A stretch of 33,600 nt of DNA from the NCBI GenBank assembly GCA_009909085.1, contig JAAANX010000145.1, positions 1 to 33,600 of the forward strand, read 5' to 3'. Below, one piece after another: positions 24,614-31,428 of this stretch. The translations under genes were made by a program, and so were the position numbers. The notes beneath the pieces were generated by a model, which ran no database searches, was not told the origin of the DNA, and saw only the letters and a program-made list of their open reading frames with translations. Source of the DNA: Cyanobacteria bacterium GSL.Bin1. GTDB lineage: Bacteria; Cyanobacteriota; Cyanobacteriia; Cyanobacteriales; Rubidibacteraceae. The number at the start of each line of letters is the position of its first letter. Within the stretch, counting starts at the first letter, position 1.

Positions 24614-24781
24614 GCTCCCAAATTTGATACCAATGGTTTGATTCCAGTAGTTACCACCGATGTCAACACAGGAGAATTGCTGATGCACGCCTATATGAAC
24701 GAAGAGGCGTTAATTAAAACCATTGAAACGGGAGAAGCTCATTATTATAGCCGTAGTCGTCAGCAGTTATGGCATAAAGGT

Positions 24782-24830
24782 AAGGACGCGACCCCCGAAT
24801 TCGATTCGGGGGCTTGTGTCGTCCGTCAAT
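24782..24830. repeat. Palindromic mini-element inserted in frame in hisI
   Basis: Outer arms GGACG / CGTCC (24784-24788, 24820-24824) and inner arms CCCCCGAAT / ATTCGGGGG (24792-24800, 24804-24812) surround a 3-base loop. It adds about 16 residues between LWHKG and SSGLVQK, where the intact HisI at 18681 has only ATSGQIQK. Confidence 0.8.
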
Positions 24831-25146
24831 CTAGTGGATTGGTGCAAAAACTACACCAGTTAGCGATTGATGACGACCAAGATTGTCTGTGGATGCAGGT
24901 TAAAGTCGCTGCTTCAGGAGCTAGTTGTCACGTAGGTTATCGTTCTTGTTTTTATCGCTGTATTCCTACGGGAAAAAGTGCTATTGATTCCCAGCAACCA
25001 ATTCAGTTAGTGTTCACGGAAGAGGAGAAAACATTTGACCCGAAAACAGTTTATGGTGATGCGCCCAACCCGACACAATTGTAAATTTAGCGAGTCGCTT
25101 TAATTAACAAAAAATCTAGTCTGCCCAATTTGCACTGGTAAAGCTA

Positions 25147-25401
25147 ATGGATTTCTTTTCTCGAACCAATTTCAAGGCCGATCCTGCAAAAGTCCAGCAA
25201 GTCAAAACTTGGCTAACTGAAACTTTAAGTCTAGACGAAAAAGTCACTATTTCTTTAAATCAATTAACCTGCCATGAACCAAGTTGTCCGCCCATTGAAA
25301 CAGCGATTGTCATCATGGAGAAAGCTCCAAAGCAATACAAAATTCATAAATCAATTGCTGAAATAGAGCGAACGGATATAGAGCAATTAATTGAACAATA
25401 A
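25147..25401 (+). CDS. 84-aa protein with a C-x4-C-PP motif, metal-locus associated
   Basis: The single notable motif is LTCHEPSCPPIETAIV (residues about 40-55), followed by KQYKIHKSIAEIE. I have seen similar TEPGCPP-type small proteins near CobW-family genes, but no function is established to my knowledge. Two cysteines close to a proline pair could bind a metal. It lies 62 bp after hisI and 27 bp before the DUF1636 gene, with no Zur-like box of its own. Expression probably comes from upstream. Confidence 0.65.
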   Translation: MDFFSRTNFKADPAKVQQVKTWLTETLSLDEKVTISLNQLTCHEPSCPPIETAIVIMEKAPKQYKIHKSIAEIERTDIEQLIEQ

Positions 25402-25428
25402 ATAGTAAAATATCAAACTTTAATTAAG

Positions 25429-25815
25429 ATGAGCAAACACACTATATTTGTCTGTAGCTCCTGTGCTTTTTCTCTTCAACAAAAGGATTATTTAGGACAA
25501 AGAGGCGGAAAACATTTATCCGATCGCTTAAAAGAATTACGAACAAACTGGCAATACAAAGATGAATTTATCATTCAAGAAGTTAGTTGTCTGAGTGCTT
25601 GTAATCGTCCCTGTGCTGTGGCTTTTGCTGCACCTAATAAAACTACTTTGATGTTTGGTGATTTGCCACCGATGACCAGTCCCTCTTCTATCTTGAGATT
25701 TGCCGAACAATACTTTGCTAGCAACGATGGACTCATTAAACGTCAAGACCGCCCAGAAGTTTTACAAAAAGGAATTTTAGCCCGTATTCCCCCCTTACCC
25801 CCAACGGAAAAGTGA
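25429..25815 (+). CDS. DUF1636-type predicted metal-binding protein, chimeric C-terminus
   Basis: 128 aa. The N-terminal pair is C-x2-C in FVCSSCAFS (residues about 9-12). A second cluster is [15 protein letters not shown] (about 53-63), giving five cysteines in a thioredoxin-like ferredoxin arrangement. It resembles the DUF1636/COG5469 family found beside CobW genes. The last residues (PPTEK) and the stop codon are read out of frame from a folE fragment that begins at about 25800. The natural C-terminus has therefore been replaced, though the cysteine core is intact. Confidence 0.75.
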   Translation: MSKHTIFVCSSCAFSLQQKDYLGQRGGKHLSDRLKELRTNWQYKDEFIIQEVSCLSACNRPCAVAFAAPNKTTLMFGDLPPMTSPSSILRFAEQYFASNDGLIKRQDRPEVLQKGILARIPPLPPTEK

Positions 25816-25966
25816 TCGGATTATCGAAGTTAGCACAGATTTGCGAAATGTATGGGCGACGCTTGCAAGTCCAAGAACGCTTAACGGCTCAAATTGCTGA
25901 TATGATCGAGGGATTACTCCAACCGCAAGGGGTTGCCGTTGATCTTTCACCGTTAATCATTTAACC
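25800..25966 (+). pseudogene. folE: Internal fragment of a second folE
   Basis: About 140 bases match folE 23753-23892 at roughly 93% identity, encoding [20 protein letters not shown] and onward to LLQPQGVAV. Most differences are silent. The frame then runs into DLSPLII-stop. Both the zinc-binding N-terminal CEHH and the C-terminal cysteine segment are missing. The right side joins a 15-bp TCTTTCACCGTTAAT (25943-25957) also found at 24128-24142, just upstream of hisI. Confidence 0.88.
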
Positions 25967-26064
25967 GTTCTCCTCCTATTGGATGATTGCTCCTTTGACA
26001 ACCTTTGTTTACAATTATTTACATATCGGATTGAACTACATTCTTAAATCATCAAGAGGTCATC

Positions 26065-26214
26065 ATGGAAGAAAATCGTAACGACTTTAAATTTGGTTTC
26101 AACACCTCCGCAGAAAACTGGAACGGTCGCTTAGCCATGATCGGTTTCATCTCTGCTATTTTTATTGAACTGCTTAGCGGTCAAGGTGTCCTTCACTTTT
26201 GGGGACTTCTGTAA
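26065..26214 (+). CDS. High-light-inducible protein (Hlip/SCP)
   Basis: 49 aa with the one-helix chlorophyll a/b-binding motif [20 protein letters not shown] and a following hydrophobic [14 protein letters not shown]. The conserved Glu, Asn, Arg and Met of the ExxNGRxAM signature are nearly all kept; alanine-glutamate-asparagine-tryptophan precedes NGR. Hlips bind chlorophyll in the thylakoid and protect photosystems and chlorophyll synthesis under stress. ATG 26065 follows an AAGAGG ribosome site. No Zur-like box is near. It is clear evidence for a cyanobacterial host. Confidence 0.9.
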   Translation: MEENRNDFKFGFNTSAENWNGRLAMIGFISAIFIELLSGQGVLHFWGLL

Positions 26215-26232
26215 ACTCTATTTTAGTTAATT

Positions 26233-26256
26233 GAGGAGGGCATAAATCACTCCTCT
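26233..26256 (+). terminator. Hairpin behind the Hlip gene
   Basis: GAGGAG pairs with CTCCTC over an 11-base loop, without a strong T-run. The stronger hairpin at 26297 is the better terminator. Confidence 0.35.
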
Positions 26257-26296
26257 CTCACTCTCAAATTAAGTTGTTAAGCTACTATACTAAAGT

Positions 26297-26327
26297 GCTG
26301 GGTAAGTATGTATTTACCCAGCTTTTG
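26297..26327. terminator. Rho-independent terminator, possibly bidirectional
   Basis: GCTGGGTAA and TTACCCAGC form a 9-bp perfect stem with an 8-base loop, followed by TTTT on the plus strand. It lies between the converging Hlip and vapC genes. Confidence 0.75.
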
Positions 26328-26367
26328 CTTATTGACAAGTTAGCTGCGATCGCGCTTGCTGTATTTT

Positions 26368-26757
26368 TCAAGTTACAAGATTTAACTGAGAAATACGTTT
26401 ATAATGGCGTATATTGTTACTCACTAAAATCAAATTTTCTGTCAAGGCAATACTGGCAATTAATAAATCAAAATCAGCAACTGGAGTTCCTTTTTGTTTT
26501 AAGTCTGCTTTAAGTTGACCAAAATACTTCAAAGACGTTTGACTTAAATTCAAGACAGGCAACGATTGAATGAATTTTTCAGCAGCTGCTAAATTTTCAT
26601 TGATTTTTGTTGAGTTATAAGCTCCAAAATACAACTCAGCAACAGTGATAACGGAAATGGCAATTTCTGAGTAACCTACTGCTAAGACGTTTTGCTTAAC
26701 TGCTTCCCGTCCTTTCAGCCAATAAATACAAGTATCAGTATCAAGAAGATATTTCAC
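26368..26757 (-). CDS. vapC: PIN-domain toxin, VapC family
   Basis: 129 aa. PIN-domain acidic residues are visible: D in YLLDTDTCIYWL (residue 6-8), E in TVAELYFGA (about 41), and D residues in PVADFDLLIASIA (about 96-98). VapC toxins are RNases that cut tRNA or rRNA. It starts 5 bp after the upstream small ORF, the usual antitoxin-toxin spacing, and ends about 45 bp from a terminator shared with the Hlip gene. Confidence 0.88.
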   Translation of the reverse strand: MKYLLDTDTCIYWLKGREAVKQNVLAVGYSEIAISVITVAELYFGAYNSTKINENLAAAEKFIQSLPVLNLSQTSLKYFGQLKADLKQKGTPVADFDLLIASIALTENLILVSNNIRHYKRISQLNLVT

Positions 26758-26762
26758 AAGCC

Positions 26763-27011
26763 CTAGGTTTCTTGGCGACTACGATTAGTATAAATTTCTT
26801 CAATGATTATTTGGTCAGTTTTATCATCTTGCCAAGTTCCAAAGGTTTCTAACAAGGACAATTCAGATTTAGTTGGAGGAAAATTCATTTCTTCTCTCAT
26901 TTTTCGATTAACAATGGCTTCAATCACTTTTTCCAATTCTGACAGAGTTAAATCAGTAACATTTTTAGTTGGGTTATCTTGGCTGTCCATTTTGATCATC
27001 TCACTTACCAT
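26763..27011 (-). CDS. Antitoxin partner of VapC
   Basis: 82 aa, Lys/Glu-rich with an amphipathic helix (LTLSELEKVIEAIVNRKMRE) and a C-terminal TFGTWQDDKTDQIIIEEIY segment, which matches cyanobacterial VapB-type antitoxins where the tail wraps the PIN toxin. ATG 27011 gives the full frame; in-frame ATGs at 26999 and 26990 are alternatives. No DNA-binding fold is certain. Confidence 0.75.
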   Translation of the reverse strand: MVSEMIKMDSQDNPTKNVTDLTLSELEKVIEAIVNRKMREEMNFPPTKSELSLLETFGTWQDDKTDQIIIEEIYTNRSRQET

Positions 27012-27080
27012 AGGAGTTCCTGCTATTATTGTAAGTTAGCTGGAAAATGGCAACAGTCAAGCTACTGTCTGCGAATAAGA

Positions 27081-28712
27081 TTACAAGCCAATCAAGATTC
27101 CGCCCCAAGCCAAGAGTACAGAAAAACCGATCGCTGCGATTGCTTGTTGGGCAATTAATCGTAAAGCAAATCTGAAAGATTGTTCTCGTGCGATTGTCAA
27201 AACCGTGACTAAACAGGGCAGTAAAACCCCTGCCAAATAGACTCCAGTTAGAATCTGCAAAGGCGTTAAGACAGAAACGGTATCAGCTTGAGCAAAGAGC
27301 AACAGTCCATCTTTGCGAATGGAAGCTAAAATGATGGGTAAGGAAGCCTCAGCCGGTAAATTAAAAGCTCCCATAATGGGATTAATGACCGTAGCAAGAG
27401 CAGAAATTACCCCTAGTGCATCCAAAACTGACGCGATAAGGGTAATCATAATGAAAATGGGAATTGCGTTGGTGAGAAATTGCTGAATACTCATGCGAGC
27501 TTCTCGCCAAATTTCTAAAAGTCTCGGTCTTTCTAAAAAAATCTGGTGTTCAATCATTAATTCATTGTGGGGAGAGCGAGCGATCGCAGGAGAACAAATA
27601 CGAGCATAAATGAGAGTCGTAATTGTCAAATAAAGTAAATAAGGGATGACCAGCCATTGGAGCTTTGCCGCACTGAAAACAGCTAAAGTTGCGCCAAACT
27701 GATAAGAACAAGCAGAACCAAACGCGATCGCGCTGATGCAAGTTTGACGGGTGCAGCCAGAACAGGAACGGGTACTAATCACTGCTGGAACATTGCAGCC
27801 AAATCCCATCATCACTCGCACTAAGTCTCGACCTGATAGCCCAAAGGGACGTAGCAGAGGATGCAGGGCAATGGTTAATCGTTCCAATAACCCACTGGCT
27901 TTATAAGCACCCAACAGCAAAGCGTATAAAATGACCGTTGGCACTGCCCAGACAAAGAGGAGAGGCCCCATGGTTACTAGACCATAAGACCCGATAAGTA
28001 TCTCTTTGAAGAGGAAAGGCAGGGCAGAGAGAGCGGTAATAATCGGGTCAAGGAGGGTTGCTACTAACGGATCTACGACCGCAGCAAAGGCATTAGCCCC
28101 CCAAACCGCAATCACCGCAGGCAGTAGGAGAAGCGCGATCGCGCAGAGCCAACCCCAGTCAGGATTCTCCAACCAAGTCGGGGCAGGTTCAAGTGAAGCG
28201 TGAGTCTCCCTCGGTCGCCAGTGCTGAGGAAATAGAGAAGGGGTTTTCAATGCTGTGAAGATGGCTTCTCGGTTTTTCTCCCTTAAATTTCGGGCATTCA
28301 CTGGAATAATCGTTAAGCCACCCGCTTCTTGCCAATTCTCAACTGTTAAGTCAGCCCCAGCTTTGATTTTATCCCAAAATGTCATCACCACAATTCCTTG
28401 TTTTCCAGTAACTAAGGGCAGTAAGTCCCGTAAATCTTCTGCTGCATGAGTTGCTTTGACTACCAATATCACTGTTTCATTTGCTTCAAGTTGGGCAAGA
28501 GTCCCTTGACTGGTTTGGCAATCAGAACGGTAAAGGAGTCCTGGCGTATCAATAAACTGATAATCCTTGGTTTCATAAGTTTCACAAGTCACAGTCGATC
28601 CGCGAAAGTTAGCGCTGTAAGCGGTTTGAGCAGTGAGAGCAGAAATCAGTTGGGATTTCCCTGTACTTTCTTTCCCAAGGAGCAAAATTGTGCGTTGAGT
28701 TGTGCGGGGCAT
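27081..28712 (-). CDS. FeoB-like GTPase/transporter under a Zur-like operator
   Basis: 543 aa. The N-terminal G domain has GKESTGKSQL (G1), DTPG (G3) and a poorly conserved G4. The membrane part begins near residue 185 and has about eight helices with two Gate-type repeats. The first repeat holds MMGFGCNVPAVISTRSC, the FeoB channel signature. An extra cysteine cluster, SCSGCTRQTC, follows directly. Typical FeoB is 600-770 residues, so the G domain and linker are short. FeoB proteins import ferrous iron. Here a perfect Zur-like box lies 17 bp upstream and zinc genes surround it, so a zinc or mixed divalent-metal role is a fair hypothesis. No feoA is present. Confidence 0.85.
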   Translation of the reverse strand: MPRTTQRTILLLGKESTGKSQLISALTAQTAYSANFRGSTVTCETYETKDYQFIDTPGLLYRSDCQTSQGTLAQLEANETVILVVKATHAAEDLRDLLPLVTGKQGIVVMTFWDKIKAGADLTVENWQEAGGLTIIPVNARNLREKNREAIFTALKTPSLFPQHWRPRETHASLEPAPTWLENPDWGWLCAIALLLLPAVIAVWGANAFAAVVDPLVATLLDPIITALSALPFLFKEILIGSYGLVTMGPLLFVWAVPTVILYALLLGAYKASGLLERLTIALHPLLRPFGLSGRDLVRVMMGFGCNVPAVISTRSCSGCTRQTCISAIAFGSACSYQFGATLAVFSAAKLQWLVIPYLLYLTITTLIYARICSPAIARSPHNELMIEHQIFLERPRLLEIWREARMSIQQFLTNAIPIFIMITLIASVLDALGVISALATVINPIMGAFNLPAEASLPIILASIRKDGLLLFAQADTVSVLTPLQILTGVYLAGVLLPCLVTVLTIAREQSFRFALRLIAQQAIAAIGFSVLLAWGGILIGL

Positions 28713-28728
28713 GGCAATTGGATAAAAA

Positions 28729-28743
28729 TGATAATCATTATCA
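28729..28743 (-). promoter_or_regulatory. Zur-like operator of the FeoB-like gene
   Basis: TGATAATCATTATCA, a perfect palindrome 17 bp upstream of the minus-strand ATG. A second box at 28806 serves the divergent gene. Confidence 0.85.
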
Positions 28744-28805
28744 TACTAACTTTTGACACGACTTTTTTCGATTAAGATTTATTTGATTTGCCATTGCTGA
28801 TAAAA

Positions 28806-28820
28806 TGAGAATGATTATCG
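28806..28820 (+). promoter_or_regulatory. Zur-like operator of the flavoprotein gene
   Basis: TGAGAATGATTATCG, 14 bp upstream of the ATG at 28835. It is identical to the cobW-type box at 17584. Confidence 0.82.
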
Positions 28821-28834
28821 TTTTAGAGGTGGGA

Positions 28835-29959
28835 ATGGTTAAAACAAAAATCAATCAAGCTGTCGATATTGTCATTGTCGGTGCTGGGGCTGCTGGTGTT
28901 GGCTGTAGCGTTGTTCTCAAAGAGTTGGGAATCGAAAACTTTATGATTTTAGAACGACACCAAGTCGGCGCTTCTTTTACTCGCTGGCCAGAGGAAATGC
29001 GCTTTATTACTCCCTCGTTTCCCAGTCATGGCTTCGGCTTGTTAGACCTTAATGCAATAGCCCGCAAAACTTCTCCTGCACTGGCTTTCAAGCAAGAACA
29101 CTTAACTGGAAAGCAATATGCCTTTTATCTACAAACCGTTGCCGATCATTTTGAGCTTCCTGTACAAACAGAAACTGAAGTCCAAGCTGTAACTCCCTTA
29201 CCGCAAGGTGGGTTTTCTTTAGAAACTTCTCGCGGACGGATACAGTCACAGTTTGTTATTTGGGCAGCAGGAGAATATCAGTCTCCGAAACTGAACCCGT
29301 TTCCAGGAGCAAGTGAGTGCTTGCATAATTCCCAAGTTCGCTCTTGGCAAGACTTAGAAGGGGAAGAATTTATTATCATTGGCGGTTATGAAAGTGGCAT
29401 CGATGCTGCTTCCAATTTAATTGCCTTGGGAAAAAACGTGGGAATCATCGATCGCGGTGAACCTTGGAATAATGATCATCCCGATCCCAGTATTGGTCTC
29501 TCTCCCTATAGTTTGCAACGCCTAGACTATGTTTATCGTACAGGACGCTTGCAACTGGTGGGAAATACCGCCGTTGAACAAGTGGAAAAAATCCCGACTG
29601 GGTATGTTGTTTATAGCCATGCCCAAAAATGGTTGACCTCTCACCCTCCCATTCTCAGCACGGGCTTTGATACTAGCTTGAAGCAAATTGCATCCTTGTT
29701 TGATTGGTCTGAAGGGTATGCTGCTCTCAATGAGCATGATGAATCGACCATCACTCCAGGTTTATTTGTCATTGGCCCTTCGGTCAGACAAGGAAATTTG
29801 ATTTTTTGCTTTATTTATAAGTTTCGACAACGGTTTGCTGTGGTTGCTAGCGCGATCGCGCAACGTCTGGGAATTGATACGACTCCCTTGGAAACTTATC
29901 GCCAAGAAGGACTGTTTCTCAATGATCTTTCCTGCTGTGACAATGACTGTGTTTGCTAA
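28835..29959 (+). CDS. FAD/NAD(P)-dependent oxidoreductase (CzcO/monooxygenase-like) with Cys-rich tail
   Basis: 374 aa from ATG 28835; the longer frame from 28805 would start inside the operator. The FAD-binding Rossmann motif VIVGAGAAGVGCSVVLKELG is near residue 12. A second nucleotide-binding motif IIIGGYESGIDAASNL is near 185. LSTGFDTS and PGLFVIGPSV complete the two-dinucleotide-binding-domain pattern. The last residues are LSCCDNDCVC, four cysteines that are not needed by the flavin fold and could bind zinc or another soft metal. It is divergent from the FeoB-like gene, and each has its own Zur-like box. The substrate is unknown; it might reduce or modify a metal chelate. Confidence 0.85.
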   Translation: MVKTKINQAVDIVIVGAGAAGVGCSVVLKELGIENFMILERHQVGASFTRWPEEMRFITPSFPSHGFGLLDLNAIARKTSPALAFKQEHLTGKQYAFYLQTVADHFELPVQTETEVQAVTPLPQGGFSLETSRGRIQSQFVIWAAGEYQSPKLNPFPGASECLHNSQVRSWQDLEGEEFIIIGGYESGIDAASNLIALGKNVGIIDRGEPWNNDHPDPSIGLSPYSLQRLDYVYRTGRLQLVGNTAVEQVEKIPTGYVVYSHAQKWLTSHPPILSTGFDTSLKQIASLFDWSEGYAALNEHDESTITPGLFVIGPSVRQGNLIFCFIYKFRQRFAVVASAIAQRLGIDTTPLETYRQEGLFLNDLSCCDNDCVC

Positions 29960-29965
29960 GAGTAA

Positions 29966-29991
29966 TATCAAACTTATGAGTTAGACTATTA
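29966..29991. repeat. Left direct repeat flanking the MazF module
   Basis: 26 bases starting TATCAAACTTATGAG match 30859-30884 with 2 differences. The pair brackets the toxin-antitoxin genes. Confidence 0.8.
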
Positions 29992-30106
29992 TCTGAATCT
30001 TAATGCCGATCAATAGATTGAAACTGTTTATGGGCAGGGTTGGGGTATCGCATTAAACCCGATTAAAATTGAAGATAGCAAAATTAAATTGACTTAATTT
30101 AAAATT

Positions 30107-30373
30107 ATGCCAAGTTCAGAGTTAACACTAGAACAACTTATTGCTTTAGTGAAACAACTATCACAGGAAAAAAAACAAGTAGTTTTTTCTGCACTTTATG
30201 ATGATTTAGTTGCAGATTATTCAAACTTAAAGCCAGACTCAGAAACTCAAGAATGGCTAGAAGCCAATTTAATTGATGAACTTCCACCTTATGAATGGGA
30301 AAACGACAGTCCTTCAGAAGGGAAGCCAGTGCGTTATGATCCCAACTTGGGTTTAGTTGTTGATGAGGATTAA
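30107..30373 (+). CDS. Antitoxin of the MazF-type pair
   Basis: 88 aa, acidic. It starts with an amphipathic segment (LTLEQLIALVKQLSQEKKQVV) and ends in an unstructured tail with YEWENDSPSEGKPVRYDPN, a likely toxin-binding region. It ends 3 bp before the MazF-like toxin, which supports the antitoxin role. I see no known DNA-binding motif. Confidence 0.7.
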   Translation: MPSSELTLEQLIALVKQLSQEKKQVVFSALYDDLVADYSNLKPDSETQEWLEANLIDELPPYEWENDSPSEGKPVRYDPNLGLVVDED

Positions 30374-30376
30374 CTG

Positions 30377-30745
30377 TTGTCTAGAAAACTGCAAGCAGGT
30401 GATTTAATTCTGGTTAGCTTTCCTGTTCATCAACCTAAAGGACGTGAACAAGAAGGTAGAAGACCAGCAGTTATTGTTGGTTTACCAAAAGGAAAAGTGC
30501 GCTACCCTGTAATTTTAATTGCTCCTCTGACCACTCAGTCTGGCTCTTGGGTAGAAAATAATCCGACTCTTTATCCTAAACTTAACGCTGGTATAGGTGG
30601 ACTGTCTAAAAATTCTGTTGTATTACTTGATCAAATTCGGGCTGTTGATGTTAAGCGTGTAATTTCTTACTTAGGAAGTTTATCCCCTAGAGAGTTCAAG
30701 AAAATTTTAGAGGGCTTAGAGTCAATGTTTGATTTTGAGCCTTAA
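30377..30745 (+). CDS. MazF/PemK-family endoribonuclease toxin
   Basis: 122 aa starting at TTG 30377, 3 bp after the antitoxin stop. The MazF fold is clear: LQAGDLILVSFPVHQPKGRE (first strand and the substrate loop), GRRPAVIVG, then VILIAPLTTQ, and GLSKNSVVLLDQIRAVDVKRV. The family cuts single-stranded RNA and halts growth until the antitoxin is restored. Together with the antitoxin it lies between 26-bp direct repeats, so it was probably inserted as a unit between the flavoprotein and arsR. Confidence 0.88.
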   Translation: MSRKLQAGDLILVSFPVHQPKGREQEGRRPAVIVGLPKGKVRYPVILIAPLTTQSGSWVENNPTLYPKLNAGIGGLSKNSVVLLDQIRAVDVKRVISYLGSLSPREFKKILEGLESMFDFEP

Positions 30746-30858
30746 AAAAATCATCATCCATTAGTTTTTATGGTTTCTGTATTTACTCAAAGAAGGAACT
30801 TCTTTTTAGATTACCTTCAAAGAATATTGATCGATGAGAGTATGTTTGCGTCTAGCCG

Positions 30859-30884
30859 TATCAAACTCATAAGTTAGACTATTA
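30859..30884. repeat. Right direct repeat flanking the MazF module
   Basis: 26 bases starting TATCAAACTCATAAG, 24 of which match 29966-29991. It lies just upstream of the arsR-type gene and may overlap its promoter. Confidence 0.8.
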
Positions 30885-30907
30885 CTGATATCCAACGTAA
30901 AAAACTC

Positions 30908-31273
30908 ATGGCAAAGGAAAAAGCGACTGATGTTTGCCAAACTTTTTGTTTCGAGACTGAGAGGGTAAACAACGCCCTCAGCACAATGCTGAGTGATGAA
31001 ATCTTAGAAGAAACGCAAATCCTTTTTAGTGCTTTAGCCGATCAATCACGCCTAAAAATTCTCTACGCTCTCAGTAACGGTGAGGAACTCTGTGTGTGTG
31101 ATATTGCGACGATGCTCGGAGTTAAGGTGGCAACCGCTTCCCATCAACTCCGCAAACTGCGCGATCTCAAAATTTTGAAATATCGTAATGAAGGAAAATT
31201 AGTTTATTATTCCCTGCGAGATCAGCGAGTGATTGATATTCTTAACTTTGCTTTAAGTCAAATCATCATCTGA
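30908..31273 (+). CDS. ArsR/SmtB-family metal-sensing repressor, alpha3N type
   Basis: 121 aa. The winged helix region runs from LFSALADQSRLKILYALSNG through ASHQLRKLRDLKILKYRNEG to LVYYSLRD. The metal-binding ELCVCD motif in helix alpha3 is present, and the N-terminus has two more cysteines (VCQTFC). The alpha5 histidines of SmtB are missing: the helix reads DQRVIDILNFALSQ. This matches sensors of the CadC/AztR kind, which respond to Cd, Pb and Zn by releasing DNA. Two operator-like repeats lie downstream, before the exporter gene. Confidence 0.9.
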   Translation: MAKEKATDVCQTFCFETERVNNALSTMLSDEILEETQILFSALADQSRLKILYALSNGEELCVCDIATMLGVKVATASHQLRKLRDLKILKYRNEGKLVYYSLRDQRVIDILNFALSQIII

Positions 31274-31320
31274 AGAAGACTGAACTTAATGTTTATCTTT
31301 TCTTTATTCTTTTTCCTTCA

Positions 31321-31338
31321 AACGTTCATTTGAATGTT
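31321..31338. promoter_or_regulatory. SmtB-type operator candidate 1
   Basis: AACGTTCA-TT-TGAATGTT, an 8-bp inverted repeat with one mismatch, in the gap between the arsR-type and CDF genes. Confidence 0.65.
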
Positions 31339-31387
31339 ATAGCATTAAACCAGACATCGAAGTAGTTGGGATGAAACGTTTGTCTCA

Positions 31388-31411
31388 ACGTTCAAATACT
31401 TGCTTGAATGT
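31388..31411. promoter_or_regulatory. SmtB-type operator candidate 2
   Basis: ACGTTCAA and TTGAATGT arms with an 8-base spacer, about 20 bp upstream of the CDF start. Shares the TTCA/TGAA half-sites of known SmtB and ZiaR operators. Confidence 0.65.
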
Positions 31412-31428
31412 AATAAGGAAGAGGGAAA

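Larger units (their letters stand above)
24208..25084 (+). pseudogene. hisI: Second hisI, split by a MITE and carrying a palindromic insertion
   Basis: ATG 24208 opens MNPLFTARTSIEQVESGFL and then runs into the MITE. The frame resumes at about 24614 with APKFDTNGLIPVVTTD, a normal HisI N-terminus, and continues through GEAHYYSRSRQQLWHKG, DDDQDC and CHVGYRSCFYR to 25084. Joining the two pieces gives an uninterrupted HisI of about 175 residues. A TTG at 24638 could still start a shortened 148-aa protein that keeps the catalytic residues. A second anomaly is the insertion of about 16 residues after LWHKG (KDATPEFDSGACVVRQ), encoded by a palindrome. Downstream genes are 62 and 27 bp away, so they formed one operon. 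Confidence 0.82.

Noticed and set aside
26274-26513. 79-codon plus-strand frame overlapping the terminator and vapC
   Set aside because: It crosses a strong terminator hairpin and is antisense to a PIN-domain gene.
30771-30878. 34-codon frame between mazF and the arsR-type gene
   Set aside because: It is short, runs into the direct repeat, and has no ribosome site or recognisable motif.
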